A stretch of DNA of 53,460 bases from Sphingomonas sp. IW22. Lineage in GTDB: Bacteria > Pseudomonadota > Alphaproteobacteria > Sphingomonadales > Sphingomonadaceae. Made by a program: the position numbers and the translations under genes. Shown here piece after piece: positions 39,089 through 48,570 of this stretch. The first letter of the stretch is position 1. Every line of letters begins with the position of its first letter. Location: contig NZ_JBGGWB010000010.1 in the NCBI RefSeq assembly GCF_041321155.1, positions 1-53,460 on the forward strand. Direction: 5' to 3'. The notes beneath the pieces are model-generated. The model was not told the origin of the DNA and searched no databases. It saw nothing but the letters and a program-made list of their open reading frames with translations.

Positions 39089-41055
39089 TGCGTCTGCTCG
39101 CGTTGATCCGGGCAATGCTCTCGTTGCGGCTGCTCTCCGCGCTCGCGGCGCTGCTGATCCCTGCTGCGGCAATCGCCGAACCCGGCGACGTGCAAACCGC
39201 ATGGCGGCTGCTCGACTATATGGCCGTCGATTATGGCGGCGCGGTCGCCAACGGTCGGATCAAGAGCACGTCGGAATATGCCGAGATGACGGAGTTCGCC
39301 GCGTCGGTCTCGACACGGCTTCAGGGCCTGCCGGCGAAGCCGGAGCGTCAAGCCCTCATCCAGCGGGCTGCCAACCTCCAGGCGGTGATCGCGGAAAAGG
39401 GACCGACTGAACAGGTGGCAACATTGGCGCACGGGCTCGCGGCCGATCTGTTGCGCGCCTACCCGGTGCCGCTCGCGCCCGATAAGGCTCCGAACCTCGT
39501 CTCCAGCGATGCCCTGTTCCGACAATCCTGCGCGTCCTGCCACGGGATGACGGGCAACGGCCGTGGCCCTGACGCCGCCAAGCTCGCTACGCCCCCGATT
39601 GCTTTCACCGATGCCGAGCGCGCGCGCCAGCGCAGCGTGTTCGCGCTCTATCAGGTGGTGACGCAAGGCATCGACGGGACCGCGATGCAGAGCTTCGCCG
39701 ATCTGCCCAACGATCAGCGCTGGGCGTTAGCATTCCGAGCCGGGAGCTTCGCCTTCACGGATGCGCAGGCGCGCGAAGGCGAGCGGCTTTGGAAATCCGA
39801 CCCGACCCTTCGCCGGCGCATTCCGGACCTGAAAACCCTGGTCGCGCTCACCCCGGCCGCGCTCGGCGCGGCGATCGGCGACGCCAAGGCTGACCCAGTG
39901 CTCGCGTTCCTGCGTCGTCATCCCGAACAGGTGATACAACAGGCTCCCGGCTCGCTCGCGGTCGCCCGCGCCAAACTCGCCGAAAGCGTGGCGGCTGCGC
40001 GGCGCGGCGATGCGCGCATGGCGAAAGAGCTGGCGCTGTCGGCCTATCTCGATGGGTTCGAGCCGATCGAGCCAACACTCACCGCGCGCGACGCGACGCT
40101 GATGGGTCGAATCGAGGGCGCGATGGGGGAGTTCCGCGCCTCGATCGACCGGGGCGCGTCGCCCGATGATCTCGCGGAGAAGGTCGCAGTACTGGGCGGC
40201 CTTTTCGACGATGCGGAAGCGGCGCTCGCGCCTGATGCCGCCACCGAAGCGTCCACGTTCCTGGGCGCGTTCACGATCCTGCTGCGTGAAGGGCTCGAAG
40301 CCCTGCTCATCGTTGTCGCCATGATCGCGTTCCTGCGTAAAGCCGAGCGCGGCGAGGCGCTGCGGTACGTGCATGGCGGCTGGGTCAGCGCGATCATCGC
40401 GGGCGGGATCACCTGGGCGGTCGCCACCTATGCGATCGGGATCAGCGGTGCGAGCCGGGAGCTGACGGAAGGGTTTGGCTCGCTGTTCGCCGCGGTCGTG
40501 CTGCTCTCGGTCGGGATTTGGATGCACGGCAAGGCGCAGGCCGATCAGTGGCAGCGCTATATTCGCGAGAAGATGTCGCGGGCGCTCTCGGGCGGGTCGG
40601 GCTGGTTCCTGTTCGGGCTGGCGTTCGTCGTAGTTTATCGCGAGGTCTTCGAGACGATCCTGTTCTATGCCGCGCTTTCGGCGCAAGGTGACAACGGGAT
40701 GCTTCTCGCGGGGGCCGGGTCGGCGATTGGACTGCTCAGCCTGATCGCTTGGGCCATGCTTCGCTACAGTCGCAAGCTGCCGATCGCGCAGTTCTTCCGC
40801 TATAGCTCCTGGCTCATGGCGGTCCTGACCGTCGTGCTGGCGGGTAAAGGCGTCGCCGCGCTCCAGGAAGCCGGCCTTATCAACATCGCACCGCTCGCGG
40901 ACGTGCCACGGCTGTCGATGCTCGGCGTGTTTCCCACTTGGCAATCGGTGCTGGCGCAACTCCTGATGGCGGTCGCCATTGCGGTCGGGTTCGCCTGGAA
41001 CGGGCGCGACCGATCCCGCTCGGGTTCCGGCTCAGTGACCCTTGGTTCGAATTAG
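39088..41055 (+). CDS. Cytochrome c-FTR1 family permease fusion (copy 2)
   Basis: A 655-residue paralogue of 18621-20573 with the same order: signal peptide (ending AAAIAEPG), haem site SCASCHGMTGNG, linker, then the permease with REGLE and REVFE motifs. A stretch of roughly 60 residues in the permease is almost unchanged between the copies, while the cytochrome linkers differ more. GTG 39088 lies in the CDF stop and has GGGAGAGCGG upstream, so CDF and this gene are coupled. An iron role in a Zn/Cd/Co island could offset iron displacement; that is inference. Confidence 0.85.
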   Translation: MRLLALIRAMLSLRLLSALAALLIPAAAIAEPGDVQTAWRLLDYMAVDYGGAVANGRIKSTSEYAEMTEFAASVSTRLQGLPAKPERQALIQRAANLQAVIAEKGPTEQVATLAHGLAADLLRAYPVPLAPDKAPNLVSSDALFRQSCASCHGMTGNGRGPDAAKLATPPIAFTDAERARQRSVFALYQVVTQGIDGTAMQSFADLPNDQRWALAFRAGSFAFTDAQAREGERLWKSDPTLRRRIPDLKTLVALTPAALGAAIGDAKADPVLAFLRRHPEQVIQQAPGSLAVARAKLAESVAAARRGDARMAKELALSAYLDGFEPIEPTLTARDATLMGRIEGAMGEFRASIDRGASPDDLAEKVAVLGGLFDDAEAALAPDAATEASTFLGAFTILLREGLEALLIVVAMIAFLRKAERGEALRYVHGGWVSAIIAGGITWAVATYAIGISGASRELTEGFGSLFAAVVLLSVGIWMHGKAQADQWQRYIREKMSRALSGGSGWFLFGLAFVVVYREVFETILFYAALSAQGDNGMLLAGAGSAIGLLSLIAWAMLRYSRKLPIAQFFRYSSWLMAVLTVVLAGKGVAALQEAGLINIAPLADVPRLSMLGVFPTWQSVLAQLLMAVAIAVGFAWNGRDRSRSGSGSVTLGSN

Positions 41056-41095
41056 TGCAATGACATGAAAACCCTTCCGTGATAGAGGCAAGCTA

Positions 41096-41425
41096 GTGCG
41101 AGCCTTTTTGCCTTTCCTGACATGCCTGATGCTGGTCCTGACCAGCTTCTCCGGCATGGCCCATGCCGCCGATCTGGCGGGGGGAAGCATCGCGGGCGTT
41201 GAGTTCACGGTCCATACCGCCGGTGACATCGATCAGGTGCCATCGGACTCGGACAAGAATGTCCCGCATCATCACAATTATTGTCACGGACACGACGTCG
41301 GCGCGCCTGCGCGCACGACGATGGAATATACCCCCGTCCTCACAGTGCCCAAGCCGACAATCTCCGCCTCTGCGTCGCTCGACGGCCGCACCGGCATGGT
41401 CCATTTGAGGCCCCCCCAAGCCTGA
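41096..41425 (+). CDS. Small periplasmic His-containing protein before czcC
   Basis: A 109-residue protein with a signal peptide (ending GMAHAADL), a central VPHHHNYCHGHDVG motif that could bind a divalent metal, and a Pro-rich tail. I recognise the position (just before czcCBA), not a named family. The start is GTG 41096 and the upstream ribosome site is weak (AGAGGCAAG). A CzcE/CzcI-like accessory role is possible. Confidence 0.6.
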   Translation: MRAFLPFLTCLMLVLTSFSGMAHAADLAGGSIAGVEFTVHTAGDIDQVPSDSDKNVPHHHNYCHGHDVGAPARTTMEYTPVLTVPKPTISASASLDGRTGMVHLRPPQA

Positions 41426-41485
41426 CGTCCGATTTGGGCGTGCGTTGGCGCGCCCCTGTCGATCATCGTCAGGAGTCCTATTTTC

Positions 41486-42763
41486 ATGAATCGTATCCTC
41501 GCGGCCATGCTGGCCGCAGCGTCTTGCGCCACGATGGCGCAGGCGCAGGTCGGACCGTCCGCGCCTGTTGCGCAGGATGCGCCGGTCTACACGCTTGACC
41601 AAGCGGTCAGTGCAGCGGGCGGTTCGGCCCCTGCTGCGGAAGCGGCGACAGCTGGAATCGACGCGGCCCGTGCAGGTCGCACAGTCGCCGGCTTGCGGCC
41701 CAATCCGGTGGTTCAAGGCCAAGTCGAGAATGTCATCGGCTCCGGGCCGTATCGGGGGGTCCGCAGCGCGGAAACCACGGTCGGCTTTGCGATCCCGATC
41801 GAGCTAGGCGGCAAGCGCGGCGCCCGCGTCGCGGTCGCCAATGCGCAATTGTCCCGGGCCGAGATCCAGGCCGCGATCATCGCGGCGGATGTCCGGCTTC
41901 AGGTAACGCAGCTCTATGTCGAAGCGGTCGCGGCCGATCGCCGGGTAATGACAGCCCGCGATCAGGCCCGGATCGCCAGCGATGCGCTGCGGGCCGCGAG
42001 CGTTCGCGTGCAGGCAGGGCGGGCATCGCCACTCGAGCAACAGCGCGCGGATGTCGCGCGTATCAATGCCGACGCCAATGTGGAGCGGCAGCTTCGCTTG
42101 GCCGAGGCGGCCCGCGCCAATCTGGCGCGTCGGATCGGACGGCCGATCGACGGCCTGCTCGATGACACGCTGCTCGATCGCCTTCCCGGTGTGAACGTCT
42201 ATGGGCCGTTGGCACCGGTCAACACGACCGGCACACTCGCGCTGGCGGCAGCCAACGCGGATTTCTCCATTGCCGAAGCCGGCGTGCGGCTCGCGCGCGC
42301 CAATCGCGTGCCTGACCTGAACGTCGGGCCGTCGATCCGCCGCCTGGAAGCGACCAACGACATGGCGGCGGTGTTCAGCGTGTCGATCCCGATCCCGGTG
42401 TTCAACAATGGTCGCGCCGCGATTGCGCAGGCGACCGCGCAGCGGACCCAGGCGGATGCGCAGCGCCGCGTGACCGCGCTCGACATCGAACAGGCGATCA
42501 CGGACGCGCAGGCGCAGGCGGCCAATGCCGCAACGACGGCTCGTGCGGCGTCGGGGCCGGCGCTGGCGGCTGCACAGGAGGCCGCCCGCATCGCGCGGAT
42601 CGGCTATCGCGAGGGCAAGTTCGGCCAGCTCGAATTGCTCGATGCTGAACGCACGCTCGCCGAAACGCGGGTCGCCGCGATCGACGCGCTTGCCAATTAC
42701 CAGAATGCCCGCGCGCAAGTGGAGCGACTGACCGCTCGTGCGCCCAATGGGGGGAATCAGTGA
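41486..42763 (+). CDS. czcC: CzcC-type outer-membrane efflux channel
   Basis: A 425-residue TolC-family protein with a signal peptide (ending MAQAQ) and two repeats of long helices. Markers are YTLDQAVSAAGGSAPAAEAA, GLRPNPVVQGQVENVIG, TTVGFAIPIELGGKRGARVA and the second-repeat VFSVSIPIPVFNNGRAAIAQ, with EGKFGQLELLDAERTLAETR near the end. It is the exit duct of the tripartite divalent-cation pump. Its stop overlaps the czcB start. Confidence 0.92.
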   Translation: MNRILAAMLAAASCATMAQAQVGPSAPVAQDAPVYTLDQAVSAAGGSAPAAEAATAGIDAARAGRTVAGLRPNPVVQGQVENVIGSGPYRGVRSAETTVGFAIPIELGGKRGARVAVANAQLSRAEIQAAIIAADVRLQVTQLYVEAVAADRRVMTARDQARIASDALRAASVRVQAGRASPLEQQRADVARINADANVERQLRLAEAARANLARRIGRPIDGLLDDTLLDRLPGVNVYGPLAPVNTTGTLALAAANADFSIAEAGVRLARANRVPDLNVGPSIRRLEATNDMAAVFSVSIPIPVFNNGRAAIAQATAQRTQADAQRRVTALDIEQAITDAQAQAANAATTARAASGPALAAAQEAARIARIGYREGKFGQLELLDAERTLAETRVAAIDALANYQNARAQVERLTARAPNGGNQ

Positions 42764-43941
42764 TGAAGAGCTTTTATCTCGCGGGCGCGGCGTCGCTCGC
42801 CCTGCTCTTGGCTGCCTGCGGCGGCAAGGATGGCGGAAACGAGGCAACTGCCGAAGGCGCAGCTGCCAATGAGACGGCAGCGGGCACGGAAAAGGGCGGT
42901 GCTGAAGGCGGTCATGCCGGTGAAGGCGTCGTCACATTGGGTGCCGACCAGATCGCCACAGCGGGCGTCCAGGTCGGACGGCCGATCATCGGCGGGGCCG
43001 GGACGATCGAGCTGCCCGCGATCATCGAGGGCGACCCACAGGGAACGCAGGTCGTCTCGGCCGCAATTGCGGGACGCGTGGTCGCGCTCACCCGTAACCT
43101 CGGCCAATCGGTCGGACGCGGCCAGACCATTGCGGTCATCGAAAGCCGCGAGGCGGCGCAGATCAAGGGCGAGGTCGAGGCGGCGCGGGCGCGGCTTCAG
43201 CTCGCTAATTCGAACCTCGCGCGCGAACAGCGGCTGTTCGCGCAGAGAGTCTCCCCTGAACAGGATCTGATCGCCGCCCGCACAGCGGCGACGGAGGCGC
43301 GGATCGCCCTGACGCAGGCGCAGAGCATGGTTTCGGCGGCGGGTGTCGGCGGCGGCGGGCTCAACCGGCTCGGCATTGCCGCGCCGATCTCGGGCCAGAT
43401 CATTGCGCGCCCCGTGACGCTGGGACAAACGGTCGCGGCGGATGCCGAACTCTATCGCATCGCCAACCTGAGCCAGGTGTCGATCGCGCTTAATCTCAAG
43501 CCCGAGGATGCGGGCCGGGTGCGTCCCGGCAATACGGTGCTGGTGAAGGCGGCAGGCCGTCAGGCGACCGCCCGCGTGACCTTCGTGTCGCCGGCGCTTG
43601 ATCCGCAGACGCGGCTCGTGCCTGCGCTCGCCACCCTCGACAATCGCGGTGGCGAATGGCGGGTCGGCGAGCCTGTGACGGCAGCCGTGCAGCTCACGGG
43701 CAGCGGCGGGAGCGGGGCGGTCCGCGTGCCGACGACGGCGGTCCAGAGTTTCGAGGGCAAGTCGGTCGTGTTCGTGCGCACGCCCACCGGCTTCAAGGCG
43801 ACCCCGGTCCAGCTCGGCGATGCGTCGGGCGACACGGTGATCGTCCGGTCGGGCCTGACCGGCAACGAACAGATCGCCACCACCGGAAGTTTCACGCTCA
43901 AGGCCGAGATCGGCAAGGGCGAAGCGAGCCACGAGGATTAA
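42763..43941 (+). CDS. czcB: CzcB-type periplasmic adaptor (membrane fusion protein)
   Basis: A 392-residue HlyD/RND adaptor lipoprotein (LLLAACGG lipobox). The hairpin domain contains LGQSVGRGQTIAVIESREAA and ARARLQLANSNLAREQRLFA; the barrel and lipoyl halves contain IAAPISGQIIARPVTLGQTV and GFKATPVQLGDASGDTVIV. GGHAGEG near residue 50 may be a metal site. ATG 42763 (overlapping TGA of czcC) or GTG 42760 is the start. czcA begins four bases after its stop. Confidence 0.92.
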   Translation: MKSFYLAGAASLALLLAACGGKDGGNEATAEGAAANETAAGTEKGGAEGGHAGEGVVTLGADQIATAGVQVGRPIIGGAGTIELPAIIEGDPQGTQVVSAAIAGRVVALTRNLGQSVGRGQTIAVIESREAAQIKGEVEAARARLQLANSNLAREQRLFAQRVSPEQDLIAARTAATEARIALTQAQSMVSAAGVGGGGLNRLGIAAPISGQIIARPVTLGQTVAADAELYRIANLSQVSIALNLKPEDAGRVRPGNTVLVKAAGRQATARVTFVSPALDPQTRLVPALATLDNRGGEWRVGEPVTAAVQLTGSGGSGAVRVPTTAVQSFEGKSVVFVRTPTGFKATPVQLGDASGDTVIVRSGLTGNEQIATTGSFTLKAEIGKGEASHED

Positions 43942-43944
43942 GCC

Positions 43945-46900
43945 ATGATCGCCCGTATCGTAACCTGGGCGGTCGAGAAGCGCTGGCTAGTCCTGCTCCT
44001 CACCGTCATCGTCGCCGCCATCGGCGCCTTTTCCCTCTACCGGCTACCGATCGACGCGGTGCCGGACATCACCAACAATCAGGTCCAGATCAACGTCCGC
44101 GCGCCTGCCCTCTCGCCCGAGCTGGTCGAGAAGCAGGTGTCGTTTCCAATCGAAACCGCGCTCGCCGGCACCCCCGGCCTGGAATATACGCGCTCGTTGA
44201 GCCGCAACGGCTTCGCGCAGATCACGGCGGTCTTTTCGGACGCGACGGACATCTATTTCGCCCGCCAGCAGGTGGGCGAGCGTCTGCGGGGCGTGCAAGA
44301 GAATCTGCCCGACGGCGTGAACCCTGAAATGGGTCCGATCGCGACAGGCCTGGGCGAGGTGTACATGTACACCGTTCGTCTCGATCATCGCGAGGACGAC
44401 AAGCACAAGCCCGGTGAACCGGGCCAACAGCCCGATGGCAGCTACATCACGCCAGAGGGCGAGCGACTGACGACCGAAGAGGACAAGGCGACCTACCTGC
44501 GCACCGCGCAGGACTGGATCGTGACGCCGCTTCTGAAGACCACACCGGGCCTCGCCGGTGTCGACTCGATTGGCGGTTACGCCAAGCAGTTCCTCGTCGT
44601 GCCCGACGTGCAGAAGCTGGCCTCGCTCGGCATCACGCTGACGGACCTGGGAAATGCGCTGGAGCGCAATAACACCAGCGTCGGCGGTGGCTTCGTCAAT
44701 CGCAATGGCGAAGGTCTGGCTGTTCGCTCGGATGCGCTCGTTCGCAATGCCAGCGAGTTGGCCAGGACCGTGATCGCGACACGTAACGGCGTGCCGATCA
44801 CGGTCGAACAAGTTGCGACTGTGAAGACGGGTCAGGCGATCCGCATGGGTTCGGCATCGGAGAACGGTACCGAAGTCGTCGTCGGCACGGCGATCATGCG
44901 GATCGGCGAGAACAGCCGCATCGTGTCGACCGCGGTCGCTGAGAAACTGAAGACGATCAACGCTTCGCTGCCTCCTGACGTCGTAATTCAGCCGGTGCTG
45001 AACCGCACCGAGCTGGTCAATTCGACGATCAAGACGGTCGCGAAAAACCTGTCCGAAGGCGCGGTGCTGGTCATCGTCGTGCTCTTCCTGCTGCTCGGCA
45101 ACTTCCGTGCGGCCCTGATCGCGGCGTTGGTCATCCCGATCACCATGATGCTGACAGGCTTTGGTATGCTGCGCGCTGGGGTCTCGGCCAATCTGATGAG
45201 CCTTGGGGCTTTGGACTTCGGTCTGATCGTCGACGGCGCCGTCATCATTGTCGAAAACGCGCTGCGCCGGCTTGCCGAGCAACAGCATCATGAAGGCCGA
45301 TTGCTCAGCGTCAAGGAACGGCTCGCGACCGTGGCAGCCGCTGCGCGTGAGATGATCCGTCCCTCTGTGTACGGGCAGGCAATCATCATCCTCGTCTACG
45401 TACCGCTGCTCACGCTGACCGGCGTGGAGGGTAAAACGTTCGGACCGATGGCGCTGACCGTCATCATCGCGCTCGCCTTCGCCTTCATCCTCTCTCTCAC
45501 CTTCGTGCCGGCGATGATTGCGATCTGGCTGTCGAAGAAGGTCGAGGAGAAGGACGGCCGCATCATCACGTGGCTGAAGAAGCGCTACGAACCCGGTCTC
45601 GACCGGGCCATGAAGCGCCCGACGCTGACGATCGGTGCGGGTGTGGGAAGCCTTGTGGTGGCGGCGCTTGCTTTCACTACGCTCGGCTCGGTGTTCCTGC
45701 CGCAGCTCGACGAAGGCGATTTGCTGATCCAGTCGCTCCGCATTCCGGCAACGTCGGTCCAGCAGAGCCAGGCGATGCAGGTGCCGATCGAGCGGATGAT
45801 GTCGAAGCAGCCGGAGGTGCAATTCGTCTATTCCAAGACGGGCACCGCCGAGCTGGCGGCCGACCCGATGCCGCCGAACGCGACCGACATGTTCGTCATC
45901 CTGAAGCCGCGCAAGGATTGGCCGGATCCTGAGCTTCCCAAGGAGGAGCTGGTCAGCCGGATCGAGGGTAATCTCGCGAAGATTCCGGGAAATGCCTACG
46001 AGATCACCCAGCCCATCCAGATGCGCTTCAACGAGCTGATCGCCGGCGTGCGCGGCGACATCGCGGTGAAGGTGTTCGGGGACGACTTCAACCAGATGAA
46101 CCGGACGGCCGAGCAAATCGCGGCGGTGCTGCGCAGAACGCAAGGCGCAGCGGACGTGAAGGTGGAGCAGACGACCGGTCTTCCCATGCTCGACATTCGC
46201 GTCAACCGCGACGCGATGGCGCGGTTGGGCGTTACGGCTCAGGATGTGCAGGACACCGTGACTGCGACGATCGGCGGGCGAACATCGGGCCAGATCTTCG
46301 AGGGCGACCGTCGCTTCCCCGTGGTGATCCGCCTGTCGGAGGCGCAGCGTGCCGACATCGGCCTGCTCCAACAGGTGCAGGTGCCGGTGGCAGGCGGCGG
46401 CTATGTACCGCTGTCCAGCGTCGCCGAGATCAAGGTGGTCGATGGTCCGAACCAGATCAGCCGCGAGAACGGCAAGCGGCGCGTGGTGGTGCAAGCCAAC
46501 GTGCGTGGCCGCGACGTCGGATCCGTCGTGGCGGATGCGCAGGCGGCGATCGGCAGCCAACTCCGGCTGCCTGCCGGCACCTATCTCGAATGGGGCGGCC
46601 AGTTCGAGAACCTCCAATCGGCAAGCGAACGGCTGAAGCTGGTCATTCCGGCTTGCTTCATCTTGATCCTGCTGCTCCTCTACGGGGCGTTGGGATCGGT
46701 CCGCGACGCCGCGATCGTGTTCACCGGCGTGCCTTTCGCGCTGGTGGGCGGCGTCCTGTTGCTGTTCCTGCGGGGCATGGACTTCTCGATCTCGGCGGCA
46801 GTGGGCTTCATCGCCCTCTCGGGCATCGCGGTCCTCAACGGCCTCGTCATGGTCAGCTCGATCCAAGATCTGATCCGATCAGGGATGAGCCGCGAGGAAG

Positions 46901-47190
46901 CCGCGCATGTTGGCGCGATGCAGCGTCTGCGACCCGTCATCATGACCGCGCTAGTCGCCAGCCTCGGCTTCGTGCCGATGGCGCTGGGCGAAGGCGCCGG
47001 CGCAGAGGTTCAAAAGCCTTTGGCGACGGTCGTCATCGGCGGTCTGATCTCGGCGACGCTTCTTACGCTGTTCGTGCTGCCGACACTCTATGCCCGGTTC
47101 GGGCAGAAAGTGATCGAGAAACCCGAGCACTACAATGAGGAGCATGAAGGGGACGACCACGGTCAGACCTTCGTGAACAACTTGGCCTGA
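43945..47190 (+). CDS. czcA: CzcA-type RND heavy-metal efflux pump
   Basis: A 1081-residue RND transporter of the heavy-metal-efflux group. The proton-relay helix reads LDFGLIVDGAVIIVENALRR, the DFG...VDGA...VEN signature of Zn/Co/Cd-exporting members. Other landmarks are PDITNNQVQINVRAPALSP at the N-terminus, FLPQLDEGDLLIQ at the start of the second half and MTALVASLGFVPMALGEGAG near the end. An insertion in the first periplasmic loop (DDKHKPGEPGQQPDG, then YITPEGERLTTEEDKATYLR) is longer than usual and charged. The gene is followed by a strong hairpin. Confidence 0.95.
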   Translation: MIARIVTWAVEKRWLVLLLTVIVAAIGAFSLYRLPIDAVPDITNNQVQINVRAPALSPELVEKQVSFPIETALAGTPGLEYTRSLSRNGFAQITAVFSDATDIYFARQQVGERLRGVQENLPDGVNPEMGPIATGLGEVYMYTVRLDHREDDKHKPGEPGQQPDGSYITPEGERLTTEEDKATYLRTAQDWIVTPLLKTTPGLAGVDSIGGYAKQFLVVPDVQKLASLGITLTDLGNALERNNTSVGGGFVNRNGEGLAVRSDALVRNASELARTVIATRNGVPITVEQVATVKTGQAIRMGSASENGTEVVVGTAIMRIGENSRIVSTAVAEKLKTINASLPPDVVIQPVLNRTELVNSTIKTVAKNLSEGAVLVIVVLFLLLGNFRAALIAALVIPITMMLTGFGMLRAGVSANLMSLGALDFGLIVDGAVIIVENALRRLAEQQHHEGRLLSVKERLATVAAAAREMIRPSVYGQAIIILVYVPLLTLTGVEGKTFGPMALTVIIALAFAFILSLTFVPAMIAIWLSKKVEEKDGRIITWLKKRYEPGLDRAMKRPTLTIGAGVGSLVVAALAFTTLGSVFLPQLDEGDLLIQSLRIPATSVQQSQAMQVPIERMMSKQPEVQFVYSKTGTAELAADPMPPNATDMFVILKPRKDWPDPELPKEELVSRIEGNLAKIPGNAYEITQPIQMRFNELIAGVRGDIAVKVFGDDFNQMNRTAEQIAAVLRRTQGAADVKVEQTTGLPMLDIRVNRDAMARLGVTAQDVQDTVTATIGGRTSGQIFEGDRRFPVVIRLSEAQRADIGLLQQVQVPVAGGGYVPLSSVAEIKVVDGPNQISRENGKRRVVVQANVRGRDVGSVVADAQAAIGSQLRLPAGTYLEWGGQFENLQSASERLKLVIPACFILILLLLYGALGSVRDAAIVFTGVPFALVGGVLLLFLRGMDFSISAAVGFIALSGIAVLNGLVMVSSIQDLIRSGMSREEAAHVGAMQRLRPVIMTALVASLGFVPMALGEGAGAEVQKPLATVVIGGLISATLLTLFVLPTLYARFGQKVIEKPEHYNEEHEGDDHGQTFVNNLA

Positions 47191-47192
47191 TG

Positions 47193-47227
47193 GATGGGCG
47201 GGGCGATCCGCGATCGCCCCGCCCATC
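47193..47227. terminator. Perfect 16-bp hairpin after czcA
   Basis: GATGGGCGGGGCGATC pairs with GATCGCCCCGCCCATC around a three-base loop, starting just after the czcA stop. It has no U-tract; it may terminate part of the transcripts or protect czcCBA mRNA, since the downstream genes look co-transcribed. Confidence 0.75.
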
Positions 47228-47243
47228 TCTGGGAGATGGGGAT

Positions 47244-47732
47244 ATGCCTCGCACCATAACCAGCTCGATGCTTCACGGCGGGCCACTGCGCATCTGGTCG
47301 GCACTCACCGATCCGGATCATCGCCGGGCGTGGAGTCCGCTCGTATTTCTCGATGATCCGTCCCGGCTCGGCGACACAGAATGCACCTTTGCGATCCAGG
47401 GCATCACCCGGCCAATTCGGACGCCAGCACGGATTGATCGATTCGATAAACCGCACGCCTTCGCTTGGTCCTGCGGCATCCCCTATCTGTTCACGCTCGA
47501 AGAGCGGTACGAGCTGGCGGGGGACGATGGCGGCACCAGGCTAACGCATAGCTGCACGCTGCGCGGGGCGCTCTCCCTGCCGTTCGCGGCGATGATGTTG
47601 CGCCGCCTGCGATCCCTGATGGTCGAATCTGACGATCGCCTCGCAACCTATCTCCGCTGGCGGGTAGGTCAGCCTGCCCGGGCTATCAATCGTCAGCGCG
47701 TCCCCTTCCGCTACAGGAGGAAGGCGCGATGA
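47244..47732 (+). CDS. SRPBCC (START-like) domain protein
   Basis: A 162-residue cytosolic protein with the SRPBCC pocket pattern: ITSSMLHGGPLRIWSALTDP at the N-terminus, PARIDRFDKPHAFAWSCGIP, then GGTRLTHSCTLRGALSLPF and a C-terminal amphipathic helix. The ligand is unknown. GGGAGATGGGG precedes ATG 47244. It overlaps the next gene by four bases (ATGA), beginning a chain of coupled genes that runs to the ATPase and phosphatase. Confidence 0.75.
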   Translation: MPRTITSSMLHGGPLRIWSALTDPDHRRAWSPLVFLDDPSRLGDTECTFAIQGITRPIRTPARIDRFDKPHAFAWSCGIPYLFTLEERYELAGDDGGTRLTHSCTLRGALSLPFAAMMLRRLRSLMVESDDRLATYLRWRVGQPARAINRQRVPFRYRRKAR

Positions 47733-48106
47733 TGATGCACTGTAAGCGGGTGCTGCCCGCCGTCATCCTCGTTGTCGGGCTCGCGGCGTGCTCGGAAAGA
47801 AAGCCGCCAGCCCCGCCAACGGAGCAGCAGATCCATTCGTCCGACAGCGCCGTGGCGACCGGGGAAATGGGGCGGCATAGATATCGCTGTTCCGACGGGG
47901 AACCGCTGTTCGTCGATTACAAGGACAACGGCCTGCAGATCGATTTGCGGCGCTCCAACGGGGGACCGCCGATGATGCTGACCGCGCCAGCGCAGGGCCT
48001 GCAATATGTCGGCGAAACAGCCACCGCGACCTTCAAGGGGTCGCAGCTCACCATCGTGGAAGGCGATGGCCGTACCCGGATCTGCGAGCGGGAAGGCACG
48101 CGATGA
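47729..48106 (+). CDS. Small lipoprotein with MliC-like fold (first of a pair)
   Basis: A 125-residue lipoprotein (lipobox VGLAAC). The mature part, with RYRCSDGEPLFVDYKDNGLQ and a final cysteine in RTRICE, looks like the two-cysteine beta-barrel of MliC/C-type lysozyme inhibitors. This family call is by pattern only. A metal-related role is suggested by position alone. ATGA overlaps link it to both neighbours, and the next gene is a diverged copy of it. Confidence 0.55.
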   Translation: MMMHCKRVLPAVILVVGLAACSERKPPAPPTEQQIHSSDSAVATGEMGRHRYRCSDGEPLFVDYKDNGLQIDLRRSNGGPPMMLTAPAQGLQYVGETATATFKGSQLTIVEGDGRTRICEREGTR

Positions 48107-48567
48107 ACTGCCCTGCCTTCGAACGCCACAGGGCGCTTCGTCGGAAGAGACCGATGTCTGACACGTCGATTTCAAATGTGACAACCTTGTGCGGCCTGAA
48201 TCGGGCCGGTCTGGCGATCGCGCGCCTCGGCGTCGTTCTCGTCTCCGGGGCGGTTATAGGGGCGTGTAATCCAGCGCCGACCCAGCCTACCGAGCCGGCG
48301 CATGAAAAGCATCTGACGTCGAAACTAATCGCGCAGCGCATCATGTACTGCGACGACGGCACACGCGCCGATGTCGACTTCATCGATGACGGCTTGAAAA
48401 TGGCCGTCACCTGGCTGCCGAAGGGCAGGACCGAGATCCTGCGCGCGCAGCGAACCGGTGACGAGTTTCGCGGCGACCATTCGCGGGCTGTCGTGGCGGG
48501 CGGATCGATCGCGTTCACGCGACGCGGGAAGATCCGCGTCTGCCACCGAACCCCGGAGGAGTCCTAG
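48103..48567 (+). CDS. Small lipoprotein with MliC-like fold (second of a pair)
   Basis: A 154-residue lipoprotein (lipobox SGAVIGAC near residue 54). The mature region repeats the plan of the previous gene: an early cysteine in IMYCDDGTRADVDFIDDGLK and a closing one in KIRVCHR, with a beta-rich middle. ATG 48154 would give a shorter leader than ATG 48103. It is probably a tandem duplicate that diverged. The ZIP-type gene starts three bases after its stop. Confidence 0.55.
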   Translation: MNCPAFERHRALRRKRPMSDTSISNVTTLCGLNRAGLAIARLGVVLVSGAVIGACNPAPTQPTEPAHEKHLTSKLIAQRIMYCDDGTRADVDFIDDGLKMAVTWLPKGRTEILRAQRTGDEFRGDHSRAVVAGGSIAFTRRGKIRVCHRTPEES

Positions 48568-48570
48568 GAA

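Noticed and set aside
44044..46866. 940-codon open frame on the minus strand opposite czcA
   Set aside because: High-GC shadow: His/Arg/Asp-rich, no family match, exactly opposite a conserved RND gene. The same applies to long frames opposite copA (30314-31720), the SDR fusion (20861-22414), the copper ATPase (15446-17110) and traA (1616-3094).
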